From: Desulfurococcales archaeon
GTDB taxonomy: Archaea > Thermoproteota > Thermoprotei_A > Sulfolobales > Desulfurococcaceae
Length of the DNA stretch: 10,745 bases
Assembly: GCA_026985375.1 (NCBI GenBank)
Contig: JALSQP010000097.1
Location: 1-10,745 of the forward strand
Direction of reading: 5' to 3'
Below are positions 1-6,661 of this stretch, in pieces. The notes beneath the pieces were generated by a model. It was not told the origin of the DNA. It did no database searches and worked only from the letters and a program-made list of their open reading frames with translations. Both the position numbers and the translations under genes were made by a program. Every line of letters starts with the position of its first letter. Positions within the stretch are counted from its first letter, which is position 1.

Positions 1-796
1 AAAATATGTGTTCCTAGCATCTCCTCTCGGCGGTGTTGAAATAGAGGAGCTAGTTAAACAGCATCCTGACAAGTTATTGAAGCTTTACATAGATCCAGCT
101 ACCGGTTATTCGCCCTACATGTCTAGAACAGCCGCTAAATTCTTGGAGTTGCCTAAGGATATGTGGAAGAACCTGCATAATATTATGAATTCCATGTATA
201 AACTGATGAGAGAACTCGATGCTGAACTCGTCGAGTTCAACCCCTTAGCCGTTACAAGGAAGGAGCTCATAGCACTCGACTCGAAGATCAGGATTGATGA
301 TAATTCCCTATATCGGCACCCAGAGCTACAGGACAAGGCCTTAAGAGAGCTATCCCTTAAGGAACAGATTGCTAAGAAATATGGCTTCTCTTATGTCGAG
401 CTAGACGGTAATATAGGGATAATATGTAATGGCGCTGGATTAACTATGGCCACAATGGATCTAGTAGCATACTATGGCGGCAAACCTGCAAACTTTCTTG
501 ATATAGGAGGTGGTGCAACAAGGGAGCGTGTCAAGGAAGCTGCCAAGCTTATTCTCACGCATGAAAGAGTAAAGGTGGTTTTGATCAATATTTTTGGAGG
601 AATTACAAGGTGCGATGAAGTAGCACGGGGAGTGATCGAAGCCGTTGAAGAGACGGGGGCCCATAAACCCATAGTAGTAAGAATGCTCGGAACAAACGAG
701 GAGGAAGGCAGGAGAATCCTGGAGGAATATGGTTACAAGGTTTTCTCTGAAGCAGACGAGGCTGTGAAAAAGGCCGTAGAACTTGCGAGGAGGTGA
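1..796 (+). CDS. sucC: Succinyl-CoA ligase beta subunit, 3' part (5' end outside window)
   Basis: This subunit forms succinyl-CoA ligase with the product of the next gene, in the TCA cycle or its partial forms. The ATP- or GTP-grasp subunit activates succinate while a phosphohistidine on the alpha subunit carries the phosphate. The reading frame is open from the first base, so the GTG at position 8 is an internal valine and not a start. About 264 C-terminal residues are visible: the end of the ATP-grasp domain with the EFNPLAV and ALDSKIRIDD stretches (the metal and nucleotide site), then the ligase domain with GNIGIICNGAG, NFLDIGGGAT and NIFGGITRCDEVARG. These match bacterial SucC block by block. 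The stop codon lies inside the Shine-Dalgarno site of sucD, so the two genes form one translationally coupled unit. Identification is very secure; nucleotide preference (ADP or GDP) cannot be read. Confidence 0.96.
   Translation, partial: KYVFLASPLGGVEIEELVKQHPDKLLKLYIDPATGYSPYMSRTAAKFLELPKDMWKNLHNIMNSMYKLMRELDAELVEFNPLAVTRKELIALDSKIRIDDNSLYRHPELQDKALRELSLKEQIAKKYGFSYVELDGNIGIICNGAGLTMATMDLVAYYGGKPANFLDIGGGATRERVKEAAKLILTHERVKVVLINIFGGITRCDEVARGVIEAVEETGAHKPIVVRMLGTNEEEGRRILEEYGYKVFSEADEAVKKAVELARR
789..796 (+). promoter_or_regulatory. Ribosome binding site of sucD
   Basis: GGAGGTGA ends 6 nt before the ATG at 803 and contains the sucC stop codon TGA. It pairs with the archaeal 16S 3' tail and sets the spacing standard (5-7 nt) that I use to judge other starts in this window. 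Confidence 0.85.
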
Positions 797-802
797 ACAA
801 GT

Positions 803-1678
803 ATGGGCATACTCGTGGATAGAAATACTCGTGTATTGGTCCAAGGAATAACTGGAAGAGAGGGCTCCTTCCACACGAAGCTCATGCTGGAGTACGGTAC
901 AAAGATAGTTGCAGGGGTTACCCCTGGTAAGGGCGGCCAGGAGGTACATGGAATCCCAGTATATGATACTGTCAGGGAAGCAGTTGAACATGCTGGCCCT
1001 ATCGATGCATCCGTTGTCTTTGTTCCATCCCGTTTCGCTAGAGACGCTGTTCTCGAAGCAATTGATAATGGTATAAAGGTCGTGGTAGTCATAACTGAGG
1101 GCATATCAGTCCACGACGAGATCGTAATGGTTAACCATGCAAAACATAATGGAACGATAATGATAGGGCCTAACACGCCCGGAATATTGACGGCAGGTGA
1201 AGCAAAGCTAGGGATCATGCCAGCACGTGTCTTTAAGAAAGGATATATAGGGATCATCTCGAGGAGCGGGACTCTAACTTACGAGATAGCCAGGGAGCTA
1301 GGCATGAAAGGCTTTGGTGTCTCAACAGTGGTGGGCATGGGTGGAGATCCTATCATCGGCATGAATTATATAGAGCTATACGATCACTTTGTTAGAGATC
1401 CTGAGACAAAAGCACTAATAATCATCGGTGAAATAGGCGGTGATGCCGAGGAAAGATTCGCTAAATACTACGTTGAGACCGGGAGAGAAAAACCAGTTGT
1501 AGCATATATTGCCGGGAGAACAGCACCTCCGGGAAAAAGAATGGGGCATGCAGGCGCTATTATATCGATGGGACTAGGAGACTATAAGTCCAAGAGGGAA
1601 ACACTAGAAAAAGCAGGTATTCCCGTGGCTGATAAGCCGTCTGATGTGCCAAGGCTCCTGAATGAAATATTGTCATAA
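803..1678 (+). CDS. sucD: Succinyl-CoA ligase alpha subunit
   Basis: This is the catalytic CoA-binding subunit of succinyl-CoA ligase. It is phosphorylated on a histidine and passes the phosphate to ADP or GDP, interconverting succinyl-CoA and succinate. The 291-residue length is normal for the family. Visible landmarks are the Rossmann CoA-binding start [11 protein letters not shown] (about residues 16-26), the IGPNTPG block (about 113-119), SRSGTLTYE, and the active-site motif GHAGAI with H249, matching H246 of E. coli SucD. The ATG at 803 is preceded by GGAGGTGA at a 6-nt gap. It follows sucC by only 6 nt and must be co-transcribed with it. No anomaly is seen. Confidence 0.97.
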   Translation: MGILVDRNTRVLVQGITGREGSFHTKLMLEYGTKIVAGVTPGKGGQEVHGIPVYDTVREAVEHAGPIDASVVFVPSRFARDAVLEAIDNGIKVVVVITEGISVHDEIVMVNHAKHNGTIMIGPNTPGILTAGEAKLGIMPARVFKKGYIGIISRSGTLTYEIARELGMKGFGVSTVVGMGGDPIIGMNYIELYDHFVRDPETKALIIIGEIGGDAEERFAKYYVETGREKPVVAYIAGRTAPPGKRMGHAGAIISMGLGDYKSKRETLEKAGIPVADKPSDVPRLLNEILS

Positions 1679-1702
1679 AACACAGTTAGCCAGTCACACA
1701 AG

Positions 1703-1712
1703 TTTTATTTTT
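1703..1712 (+). promoter_or_regulatory. TATA box for the coiled-coil gene at 1747
   Basis: TTTTATTTTT lies about 35-44 nt upstream of the ATG at 1747, so transcription would begin near 1732-1736, just before the ribosome site CAGGTGG (1734-1740). This suggests transcription independent of sucCD. The T-rich tract could also help end sucCD transcripts. Confidence 0.5.
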
Positions 1713-1746
1713 CACAAGACATAACTATTCTTTCAGGTGGAATATC

Positions 1747-2166
1747 ATGTCTGCAGTAGTGAAGGAGTTCAGTTCATTCGGGGATTTATTAAAATCAATA
1801 GACAATGAATTGGCAGCTCTACGTCAGCAGTTAGGCGAGTATTTAAGGAGACTAGAGGACATTAGGGCTAAGAGTGAGCAAGAGAGAAAACTTAAGGAGC
1901 TATTGAAGAACCTTACTGGTGAAGAACCAAGTGGAAAAGGCAAAGTAGTTGATCTCAAAGAGTGCAAACTAATCATCAATCCCGACGCTGAACAGGAAGC
2001 AAGTGTTATGGAAGAACTGATTGACAGGATAAATAAGGCCATCCAGAACCTTCAGAGTATAAGGAAAGCATTAGAGCCTCTCTCAGGCATAGAGGTCGAA
2101 GCAAGAATAGTCGTTATATACAAAGAGGGTGTCCCAGCAACCATAATGCTGAAACTAGCGTCCTAA
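1747..2166 (+). CDS. Uncharacterised coiled-coil protein
   Basis: I do not recognise a named family. The 139-residue product is highly charged and soluble, with no signal or membrane segment. Residues 10-60 form a long amphipathic helix with heptad-like leucines (LAALRQQLGEYLRRLEDI). A Gly/Pro/Ser break follows (about 58-64, GEEPSGKGK), then a short beta stretch CKLIINP, a second helix (about 83-113, MEELIDRINKAIQNLQSIRKAL), and a closing beta hairpin (EARIVVIYKEGVPATIMLKL). A helical hairpin with a beta element loosely recalls prefoldin-like chaperones, but no motif proves that. GGTGG 6 nt before the ATG supports this start. It sits alone between sucD and ppa, with an inverted repeat after its stop. 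Confidence 0.8.
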   Translation: MSAVVKEFSSFGDLLKSIDNELAALRQQLGEYLRRLEDIRAKSEQERKLKELLKNLTGEEPSGKGKVVDLKECKLIINPDAEQEASVMEELIDRINKAIQNLQSIRKALEPLSGIEVEARIVVIYKEGVPATIMLKLAS

Positions 2167-2192
2167 TCAAACTCTAACTATTATGATATATT

Positions 2193-2226
2193 GGATTTGC
2201 AAAATTAGAAGAGTTTTGCAAAATCC
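2193..2226 (+). repeat. Inverted repeat built on TTTGCAAA, between the coiled-coil gene and ppa
   Basis: GGATTTGCAAAA (2193-2204) and TTTTGCAAAATCC (2214-2226) are reverse complements except for one extra T, separated by a 9-nt loop. Each arm is itself nearly palindromic (TTTTGCAAAA at 2214-2223), with arm centres 19 bp apart. The element begins 26 nt after the stop of the coiled-coil gene and ends 20 nt before the ppa TATA box. It could be an operator for ppa or a stem-loop at the end of the upstream transcript. Confidence 0.6.
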
Positions 2227-2245
2227 TCTCGTCAATTCTCAACAA

Positions 2246-2255
2246 TTATTTAAAT
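2246..2255 (+). promoter_or_regulatory. TATA box of ppa
   Basis: TTATTTAAAT is a good archaeal TATA match with its centre about 40 nt before the ATG at 2290. The predicted RNA start is near 2275, leaving a leader of roughly 15 nt that just contains GAGGTGA. Confidence 0.6.
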
Positions 2256-2277
2256 CTGCCACCATTAATACTTCTAA

Positions 2278-2284
2278 GAGGTGA
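2278..2284 (+). promoter_or_regulatory. Ribosome binding site that fixes the ppa start
   Basis: GAGGTGA contains an in-frame GTG (2281) that could be mistaken for a start. It lies 5 nt upstream of the ATG at 2290, which is the standard spacing here, so the ATG is the true start. Confidence 0.8.
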
Positions 2285-2289
2285 CTATC

Positions 2290-2823
2290 ATGGTTCTAGA
2301 CAAGCTAGGTCCTGGTAAAAAAGCACCCGAAGAAGTAAACGTATTTATTGAAATACCTATGGGTAGTAATGTAAAATACGAACTAGACAAAGAAACAGGA
2401 CTCATAAAGGTCGATAGAATACTGTTCACAGCAATGTATTATCCATTCAACTATGGATTTGTCCCAGGCACACTCGAGGAAGACGGCGATCCAGTCGACA
2501 TACTAGTGATCGGTAATACACCGCTTCATCCCGGAGTTATTCTAAAAGCTCGCCCAATCGGCGTACTCCTAACAGAAGACGAAAAAGGCAAAGACGCTAA
2601 AATAGTTGCTGTACCTATATCTAAGATCGATCCGACCTGGGACAACGTTAAAGACATTAATGATCTCCCGGCAATCATAAAGGAGAAGATCGCCCACTTC
2701 TTCGAACACTACAAGGAACTCGAAAAAGGGAAGTGGGTAAAAGTAATCGGATGGGAGGGAAGAGAAGTAGCGCTGAAAAGAATAGAGGAAGCCATCAAGA
2801 GGTATAACGAGTCTAAAAAGTGA
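2290..2823 (+). CDS. ppa: Inorganic pyrophosphatase, family I
   Basis: This is a soluble cytosolic enzyme that splits pyrophosphate to two phosphates with Mg2+, pulling biosynthetic reactions forward. The 177-residue length from ATG 2290 fits prokaryotic family I enzymes. Seen directly: [19 protein letters not shown] (substrate and metal site), [21 protein letters not shown], and the family signature DGDPVDILV with its cluster of metal-binding aspartates. Further on come [20 protein letters not shown] and a closing WVKVIGWEG block, all in the order seen in E. coli Ppa. An in-frame GTG at 2281 is rejected because it lies within the ribosome site. The gene has its own TATA box and probably carries the gene at 2831 as a second cistron. 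Confidence 0.97.
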   Translation: MVLDKLGPGKKAPEEVNVFIEIPMGSNVKYELDKETGLIKVDRILFTAMYYPFNYGFVPGTLEEDGDPVDILVIGNTPLHPGVILKARPIGVLLTEDEKGKDAKIVAVPISKIDPTWDNVKDINDLPAIIKEKIAHFFEHYKELEKGKWVKVIGWEGREVALKRIEEAIKRYNESKK

Positions 2824-2830
2824 TCCGCAA

Positions 2831-3493
2831 ATGATTTCTACGCGTACTAAACTACTTGTTTTTACCATTGTCCTGATATTATCTTCATTATCACTAAGCC
2901 CAATTAGTTATAGCTTGACCAGTTCTTATACAGGCACACTTTACTACATAGTACAGCTAAGCATTAGTTCGAACAACGGGTTTTCTATTCCCGTAGAATG
3001 TGTTATCAAGGCTAGTGTTATAAGAGACGAAATAAGATCCGCAGATATTATTAATCTGAACTATATCTCAACATTTAATCTACCGCCCGATATCCTCAAG
3101 ATAATAGAGTATAGCTTGAAGTACTGGTTGGGAAACATAGTGTTATTTATCCGTGTCAAATCCGGTGCGGAGACCTATGTGAGTATTGAGGGTAAAATTG
3201 TTAGAGCATATGTTATTACTCTAGGCGGGACAATACAGTATAGAGAAGTTAATACAGGATTTTATTTGGGTGGAATAGTCAATGATATATTCTATAGAGG
3301 CACAACAGGGACATACCAAATAAGCCTTATATCATACTTGTATAAACTAAGCCCAGACACTATATTGAAGCAATTCGCCATAATAGAGCCGCCACGCGAG
3401 AAGGTAATAGTACTCGGCACAATAATATTACTGATAATTCTCGGAGGAGTAATACACACGTTTTATCGCTGGAGAGAATATAGATTAACATAA
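2831..3493 (+). CDS. Predicted secreted, C-terminally membrane-anchored protein of unknown function
   Basis: I do not recognise the family. The 220-residue product has a basic N-terminus (MISTRTK), a hydrophobic signal-like core (about residues 8-27, LLVFTIVLILSSL) and a Ser/Tyr-rich stretch where cleavage would fall. About 160 residues of beta-rich, Ser/Thr/Tyr-rich chain follow, then one membrane helix near 194-212 (VIVLGTIILLIILGGVI) and a basic tail RWREYR. This predicts an outward-facing domain with a short cytoplasmic tail, a common layout for crenarchaeal surface proteins. GTGATC (2820-2825) overlaps the ppa stop and lies 5 nt before the ATG, so it should be translated from the ppa transcript. 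Its stop codon abuts the 3' end of the convergent C/D sRNA. Confidence 0.8.
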   Translation: MISTRTKLLVFTIVLILSSLSLSPISYSLTSSYTGTLYYIVQLSISSNNGFSIPVECVIKASVIRDEIRSADIINLNYISTFNLPPDILKIIEYSLKYWLGNIVLFIRVKSGAETYVSIEGKIVRAYVITLGGTIQYREVNTGFYLGGIVNDIFYRGTTGTYQISLISYLYKLSPDTILKQFAIIEPPREKVIVLGTIILLIILGGVIHTFYRWREYRLT

Positions 3494-3494
3494 A

Positions 3495-3557
3495 TATTCA
3501 GAACGGCTCTTCTTCATCATCTCCTAATAGTTCAGTTTTGCAGGCGCTCCTCACCCA
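3495..3557 (-). ncRNA. Box C/D guide sRNA (2'-O-methylation guide), predicted
   Basis: Read on the minus strand, the box order is complete. Box C is GTGAGGA (3554-3548; one change from RTGATGA, keeping the TGA needed for the kink-turn). A 12-nt guide GCGCCTGCAAAA (3547-3536) follows, then box D' CTGA (3535-3532), an 11-nt linker, box C' ATGATGA (3520-3514, perfect), a second 12-nt guide AGAAGAGCCGTT (3513-3502) and box D CTGA (3501-3498). Both guides are exactly 12 nt, the spacing expected of archaeal C/D RNPs (L7Ae, Nop5, fibrillarin). The total of about 60 nt is typical. It lies between the stops of two convergent genes, on the strand of the glycosyltransferase, so it may be processed from that operon's 3' end. 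Ends are estimated. The imperfect box C and weak terminal stem are the main doubts. Confidence 0.75.
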
Positions 3558-3587
3558 ATAATAGGATTACGTGCTGAGGATTAATCA

Positions 3588-4712
3588 TTATTTCTTCGAT
3601 AACATATAATACACAAGCCTAGTATACGCAGATATTTCCTTGTGGAAACGGGTTCTATCAAAGAATAACGAGCGTTTATGCCCGTTCTGGCTAAGGGTGA
3701 ACCATATATCATGGTTCATTATTACTTGTTTTATCTTATCCTTAAGATCTCGTGGCCCCTTATACGGGAGGCCTATGTTTATGTTTCTAGACAATATATC
3801 GGTCCATGAACCACTGTTTATAGGTACGATAACCGGTGTTCCCGCAGCCATTGCTTCCACTATGCTTATTCCGAAATGTTCTCTCTCGGTGGGGTGAACG
3901 TACAGCATTGCTTTTCTATATAATTCTATAAGTTCTTCCCTCGAAGGATTTATGCGAATATCTAGGTAGTCCTTGACACCATATCTATCAGCGTATTCCA
4001 TCAGTCTCTTCATCACTATTTTACTATACTTGCCTATGGCGCCTGCGAGTATAACCCTGTAACGGGTGAGGCCCACTTGTTTCAGTATTTTTGCGACGAG
4101 AATAGCTTTTTCGGGTTGTTTTTCGTATGATATCCTTGACACCATTAATATATAGGTATCTCTCTTCTCCCTTGGAAGAGGATCGTTTTTAAGCCCATCG
4201 AGATTAACGGGAGGATAGACTATGACAGGTCTTCTAAAGAGCATCTTTTCAACGAGTATCGCGGTGAAACTAGAATTAGCAAGTATTAGCTTTACTCTTT
4301 TAAGACTGATCGGGGTGACTAACCTATTAAAGAACGAATAGATATAACCACTTATCTTCAAAAGACCACGTATCCCAGAGTAGTAGATATCTGTTCTCAA
4401 ACTGCTGGGAAAGTGAAAATAGATGATATCGGCCAAGCCGCTCAGCACATCACCACTGGTATTGAATATTATGTCAGGATCACTACAGTCTCCCAGACCA
4501 AACCTGAGGTCCTCCAGAGGTATTCCATAGAATTTTGCCAGCCGTACAAGCTTATTTGGTCCATCGAGGGTTAAGCCATGTAAATAGACCCTAAAACCAT
4601 TCTTGGATAAAGCGATAGCAGTCTCAAGAGCCGTATATTCTGCACCACCCATACCCATTAACATATATCCTGTCATATGGTGTCTAACAAGCACAAGTGG
4701 TTTTGATCGCAA
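3588..4712 (-). CDS. GT4-family glycosyltransferase, ALG11-like
   Basis: The product is a retaining glycosyltransferase of the GT-B fold that probably adds a sugar from a nucleotide donor to a lipid-linked glycan or another membrane acceptor. It has 374 residues. The N-terminal domain carries the Gly-rich loop MGMGGAEYTALE (about 19-30). The C-terminal domain has VSRISYEKQPEK with R193 and K198 placed to bind donor phosphates, and the EX7E motif EHFGISIVE (E278, E286) followed by AMAAGTPVIV. The HFGISIVEAMAAG block resembles ALG11-type mannosyltransferases. The usual SGG after it reads NSGSW here. No membrane helix is obvious, although residues 117-135 are fairly hydrophobic. The start is TTG at 4712, since the frame is closed just upstream by the stop of the preceding gene. 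The ribosome site is weak, so coupling to that gene is likely. Donor and acceptor cannot be read. Confidence 0.88.
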   Translation of the reverse strand: MRSKPLVLVRHHMTGYMLMGMGGAEYTALETAIALSKNGFRVYLHGLTLDGPNKLVRLAKFYGIPLEDLRFGLGDCSDPDIIFNTSGDVLSGLADIIYFHFPSSLRTDIYYSGIRGLLKISGYIYSFFNRLVTPISLKRVKLILANSSFTAILVEKMLFRRPVIVYPPVNLDGLKNDPLPREKRDTYILMVSRISYEKQPEKAILVAKILKQVGLTRYRVILAGAIGKYSKIVMKRLMEYADRYGVKDYLDIRINPSREELIELYRKAMLYVHPTEREHFGISIVEAMAAGTPVIVPINSGSWTDILSRNINIGLPYKGPRDLKDKIKQVIMNHDIWFTLSQNGHKRSLFFDRTRFHKEISAYTRLVYYMLSKK

Positions 4713-4724
4713 GGCCGTGCACGC

Positions 4725-5786
4725 TCACTCAAATGTGTCATCGATTACTTTTGGGCCCGGAAGCACGAGTGTTCTAAATCCTTTGGCTTTCAGCTCTGCA
4801 GCAAGCTTGTATGGTTCTCCCTGACGACCAGCCTCGACAACAACCAGTTTCGGTCCTGCTTGTTCTACATACTCTACAAGCTCGTCAAAATCCGCGTGAT
4901 CACTTAAGGCTACCAGCCAGCTGTAAGGATCAAGTCTCTTTATCGGGTCGTTAAACTCCCACCCACTCAACACTATGTGGTAGTAGTCACCGTTTAGCTT
5001 CCTGTACTTCGCTCTTGACATATGTTGGAACATTATATATCTACCGCTATTCTTGATCATATATCCCTTATTGGTTCTTAAACTATAGTACTCACCTATC
5101 TCATAGCCGTGTTTCTCAGCGATCCTCGTTACCCTATAGATCCTCTCAGGCATGAGGAAAGGCTCATTAATCCCATGTTTTCTCAGTATCCTCATAGCCT
5201 CCTGTAGTTTACCATGGTACCCATATATTATGACTGGCCCTCTGCGTAGCAGATTTAAGACCTGGTCAACAAACAATTCTTCGATGTCATCCTTAAAGGG
5301 GCGACGATATTTTGGATCACCATATGTCGACTCGATAACAAGTACGTCGAGGCCTCGCATTACCTCTGTTTCACCACCGAGCTTAAAGTCTCCTGTATAT
5401 CCTATCTTATAGCCATCAACCTCTACAAGAACTTGACACGCACCAATAATGTGTCTAGCGGGAATGAGTTTTATTTTCTCGTCCATGAACTCGACTTCTT
5501 TGTTATAAGGTAGAGGGACAACTTTGTTTTTGAAGATACTCCTATATTTTCCACGAACATATCCTAGCTCTAATAGCAGATCGATTGTTGCTTGTGTGGC
5601 TATAATTGCCGATGAATGAACAATACTCTCGTTCAGCCCCACTATGTGGTCGTAATGAGCGTGTGTTATAACACGAACTAGTCTTTTCCCAAATCCGTCA
5701 ACCTCATATATTCTCCCAAGAAGAATGGCGCCTGTATCAAGTATGTCGACATATTCCAGCAGAGCTGCTAGCTGTGCCACTTCCAC
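4725..5786 (-). CDS. Metallo-beta-lactamase-fold beta-CASP protein, nuclease-like
   Basis: This is a zinc-dependent hydrolase of the group that contains SNM1/Artemis exonucleases and the CPSF/YSH1-like RNA nucleases. The 353 residues show motif 2 THAHYDH (H42, H44, D46, H47), motif 3 with H112 in ARHIIGACQV, motif 4 YTGDFKL (D133), and IESTYGDPKYRRP, which opens the beta-CASP insert as in those families. The late metal-site histidine is in ALSDHADFDEL (about H297). The absence of a KH domain argues against the archaeal aCPSF1 type. Its length suits the shorter archaeal exonuclease-like members, and DNA versus RNA as substrate is undecided. The start is GTG at 5786, only 2 nt after GGTG. GTG at 5780 has better spacing (8 nt) and could be the real start. 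It is the middle gene of a three-gene operon, 37 nt after the RHH gene and 12 nt before the glycosyltransferase. Confidence 0.88.
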   Translation of the reverse strand: MEVAQLAALLEYVDILDTGAILLGRIYEVDGFGKRLVRVITHAHYDHIVGLNESIVHSSAIIATQATIDLLLELGYVRGKYRSIFKNKVVPLPYNKEVEFMDEKIKLIPARHIIGACQVLVEVDGYKIGYTGDFKLGGETEVMRGLDVLVIESTYGDPKYRRPFKDDIEELFVDQVLNLLRRGPVIIYGYHGKLQEAMRILRKHGINEPFLMPERIYRVTRIAEKHGYEIGEYYSLRTNKGYMIKNSGRYIMFQHMSRAKYRKLNGDYYHIVLSGWEFNDPIKRLDPYSWLVALSDHADFDELVEYVEQAGPKLVVVEAGRQGEPYKLAAELKAKGFRTLVLPGPKVIDDTFE

Positions 5787-5823
5787 GACACCAGGTTAGC
5801 CTCTGGGCCAGAAAATATAGTGG

Positions 5824-6540
5824 TTAGCCGATAAGATTCTTATCCACGGGTCTCCATCTCTGCTGGCTCGAGTCATAATAGATTAGCCCGCTCCTCTTCA
5901 GCCCCTGAAAAATCTCGTAGCCTATCGGGTCTAGCATCTTTTTGATCTCGTCATCGATATTGGTACTTATCTCTTCGAATATCTTATGTTTTAGTTCATC
6001 CCAGTACTCCCTGTCTATAGCGACTCTTTCACCATCGAGTACGATGATCTTTGCGCCCTCTCTTCCTAGATACTTGAAGAAACTATCCCTATTTTTTAGC
6101 CCACGAAGACTGCTTTCGAATAATACTTTTTCTTCTCGAAGCCTTTCGATTCCTGATTTTCTCTGTCTTCTCGAAAGCTGTCTGGCAGGTTGATAGTACT
6201 GGTATCTCGCTACTTGTTTGGATAACTGTGTTTGTAACACATTTATCCTAGTTTCGAGATTTTCAATTCTCTCGATCAATTCCGCATATTTTCTCTTCAG
6301 TTCCTCTACGACAGAGATATACTGATTAATAACATCCTGTGTTATCCTGGTAACCATCGATTTTAGCTTAGCCCTATCTATTCCTTGCTGGGAAGGTTTT
6401 CCCAGAGTCGAAAGCACTAGATCCCTCACATACGAAGATAATAGTTCATATCCTTCCTCAGCGGCCTTCTCCTTCAAAATTTCGTAGGTCTCCTCGTCAA
6501 CCGTGAATGCAACTACTCTTCGTTTCTTGAATGACGTAAT
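5824..6540 (-). CDS. Ribbon-helix-helix DNA-binding protein with coiled coil; proposed non-AUG (ATT) start
   Basis: This is a probable sequence-specific DNA-binding regulator. The first usable ATG/GTG/TTG in frame is TTG at 6477, but it would delete half of a clear ribbon-helix-helix domain. Upstream codons, open and in frame, encode KKRRVVAFTVDEETYEIL, the beta strand and first helix. This joins KEKAAEEGYELLSSYVRDLV, with Ser at the start of helix 2. No ATG, GTG or TTG occurs in frame between the ribosome site (6551-6546) and 6477. ATT at 6540 lies 5 nt after GGAGG and gives 238 residues; ACG at 6537 is the alternative. After the RHH domain come a coiled coil (about 70-113, Leu/Ile heptads), a basic QLSRRQRKSG linker and a mixed C-terminal domain of unknown function. 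It heads the operon with the beta-CASP and glycosyltransferase genes. A sequencing indel at the 5' end cannot be excluded. Confidence 0.75.
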   Translation of the reverse strand: MTSFKKRRVVAFTVDEETYEILKEKAAEEGYELLSSYVRDLVLSTLGKPSQQGIDRAKLKSMVTRITQDVINQYISVVEELKRKYAELIERIENLETRINVLQTQLSKQVARYQYYQPARQLSRRQRKSGIERLREEKVLFESSLRGLKNRDSFFKYLGREGAKIIVLDGERVAIDREYWDELKHKIFEEISTNIDDEIKKMLDPIGYEIFQGLKRSGLIYYDSSQQRWRPVDKNLIG

Positions 6541-6545
6541 ACCAC

Positions 6546-6551
6546 CCTCCT
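6546..6551 (-). promoter_or_regulatory. Ribosome binding site of the RHH gene
   Basis: On the minus strand AGGAGG (6551-6546) is followed by GTGGT and then ATT at 6540. It is one of the strongest ribosome sites in the window, yet no standard start codon follows in frame. It is therefore the main evidence for a non-canonical start at 6540 or 6537. Confidence 0.65.
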
Positions 6552-6564
6552 CTATGAATAAATC

Positions 6565-6592
6565 ATATAGCCAACTATATTTGATAGTTTGG
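6565..6592 (+). promoter_or_regulatory. Shared divergent promoter with overlapping inverted repeats (operator candidate)
   Basis: One AT-rich block can supply TATA boxes in both directions. AAATATAG on the minus strand (6584-6577) puts an RNA start near 6553, 13 nt before the ATT start. CTATATTT on the plus strand (6575-6582) puts one near 6606. Overlaying it are ATATAG-CCAA-CTATAT (6565-6580) and CCAACTAT-ATTTG-ATAGTTTGG (6571-6592; arms match apart from one extra T). ATAG/CTAT half-sites therefore recur every 8-9 bp. RHH repressors commonly bind such arrays over their own promoters, so autoregulation is a reasonable inference. Confidence 0.5.
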
Positions 6593-6605
6593 CAGGAGAA
6601 ACAGT

Positions 6606-6661
6606 GTCGATGATGAGGCCTCTACTCGTTGAGCAGTGATAGGATCCTCCACAGAGGCTGA
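6606..6661 (+). ncRNA. Possible C/D-like sRNA or structured leader of the TatD-like gene
   Basis: A perfect box C ATGATGA (6610-6616) is followed by exactly 12 nt and TTGA (6629-6632, a degenerate D'). Then come GTGATAG (6636-6642, a poor C'), 15 nt, and a perfect box D CTGA (6658-6661). The predicted RNA start near 6606 fits the RNA's expected 5' end. Against it, C' is weak and the second spacer is 15 nt instead of 12. The same bases can fold as a leader: GCCTCT (6618-6623) pairs with AGAGGC (6653-6658), CTC/GAG and the palindrome AGGATCCT lie inside, and CCTC (6646-6649) could instead mask the downstream GAGG ribosome site. The two readings are not exclusive. Confidence 0.35.

Noticed and set aside
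461..991. A long minus-strand open frame across sucC and sucD
   Set aside because: It is antisense to two securely identified genes, and its peptide is Cys/Ser/Tyr-rich with no recognisable motif or ribosome site.
733..1257. A second minus-strand open frame under sucD
   Set aside because: It is a frame shadow of sucD, with a Ser/Thr/Pro-rich composition typical of such shadows.
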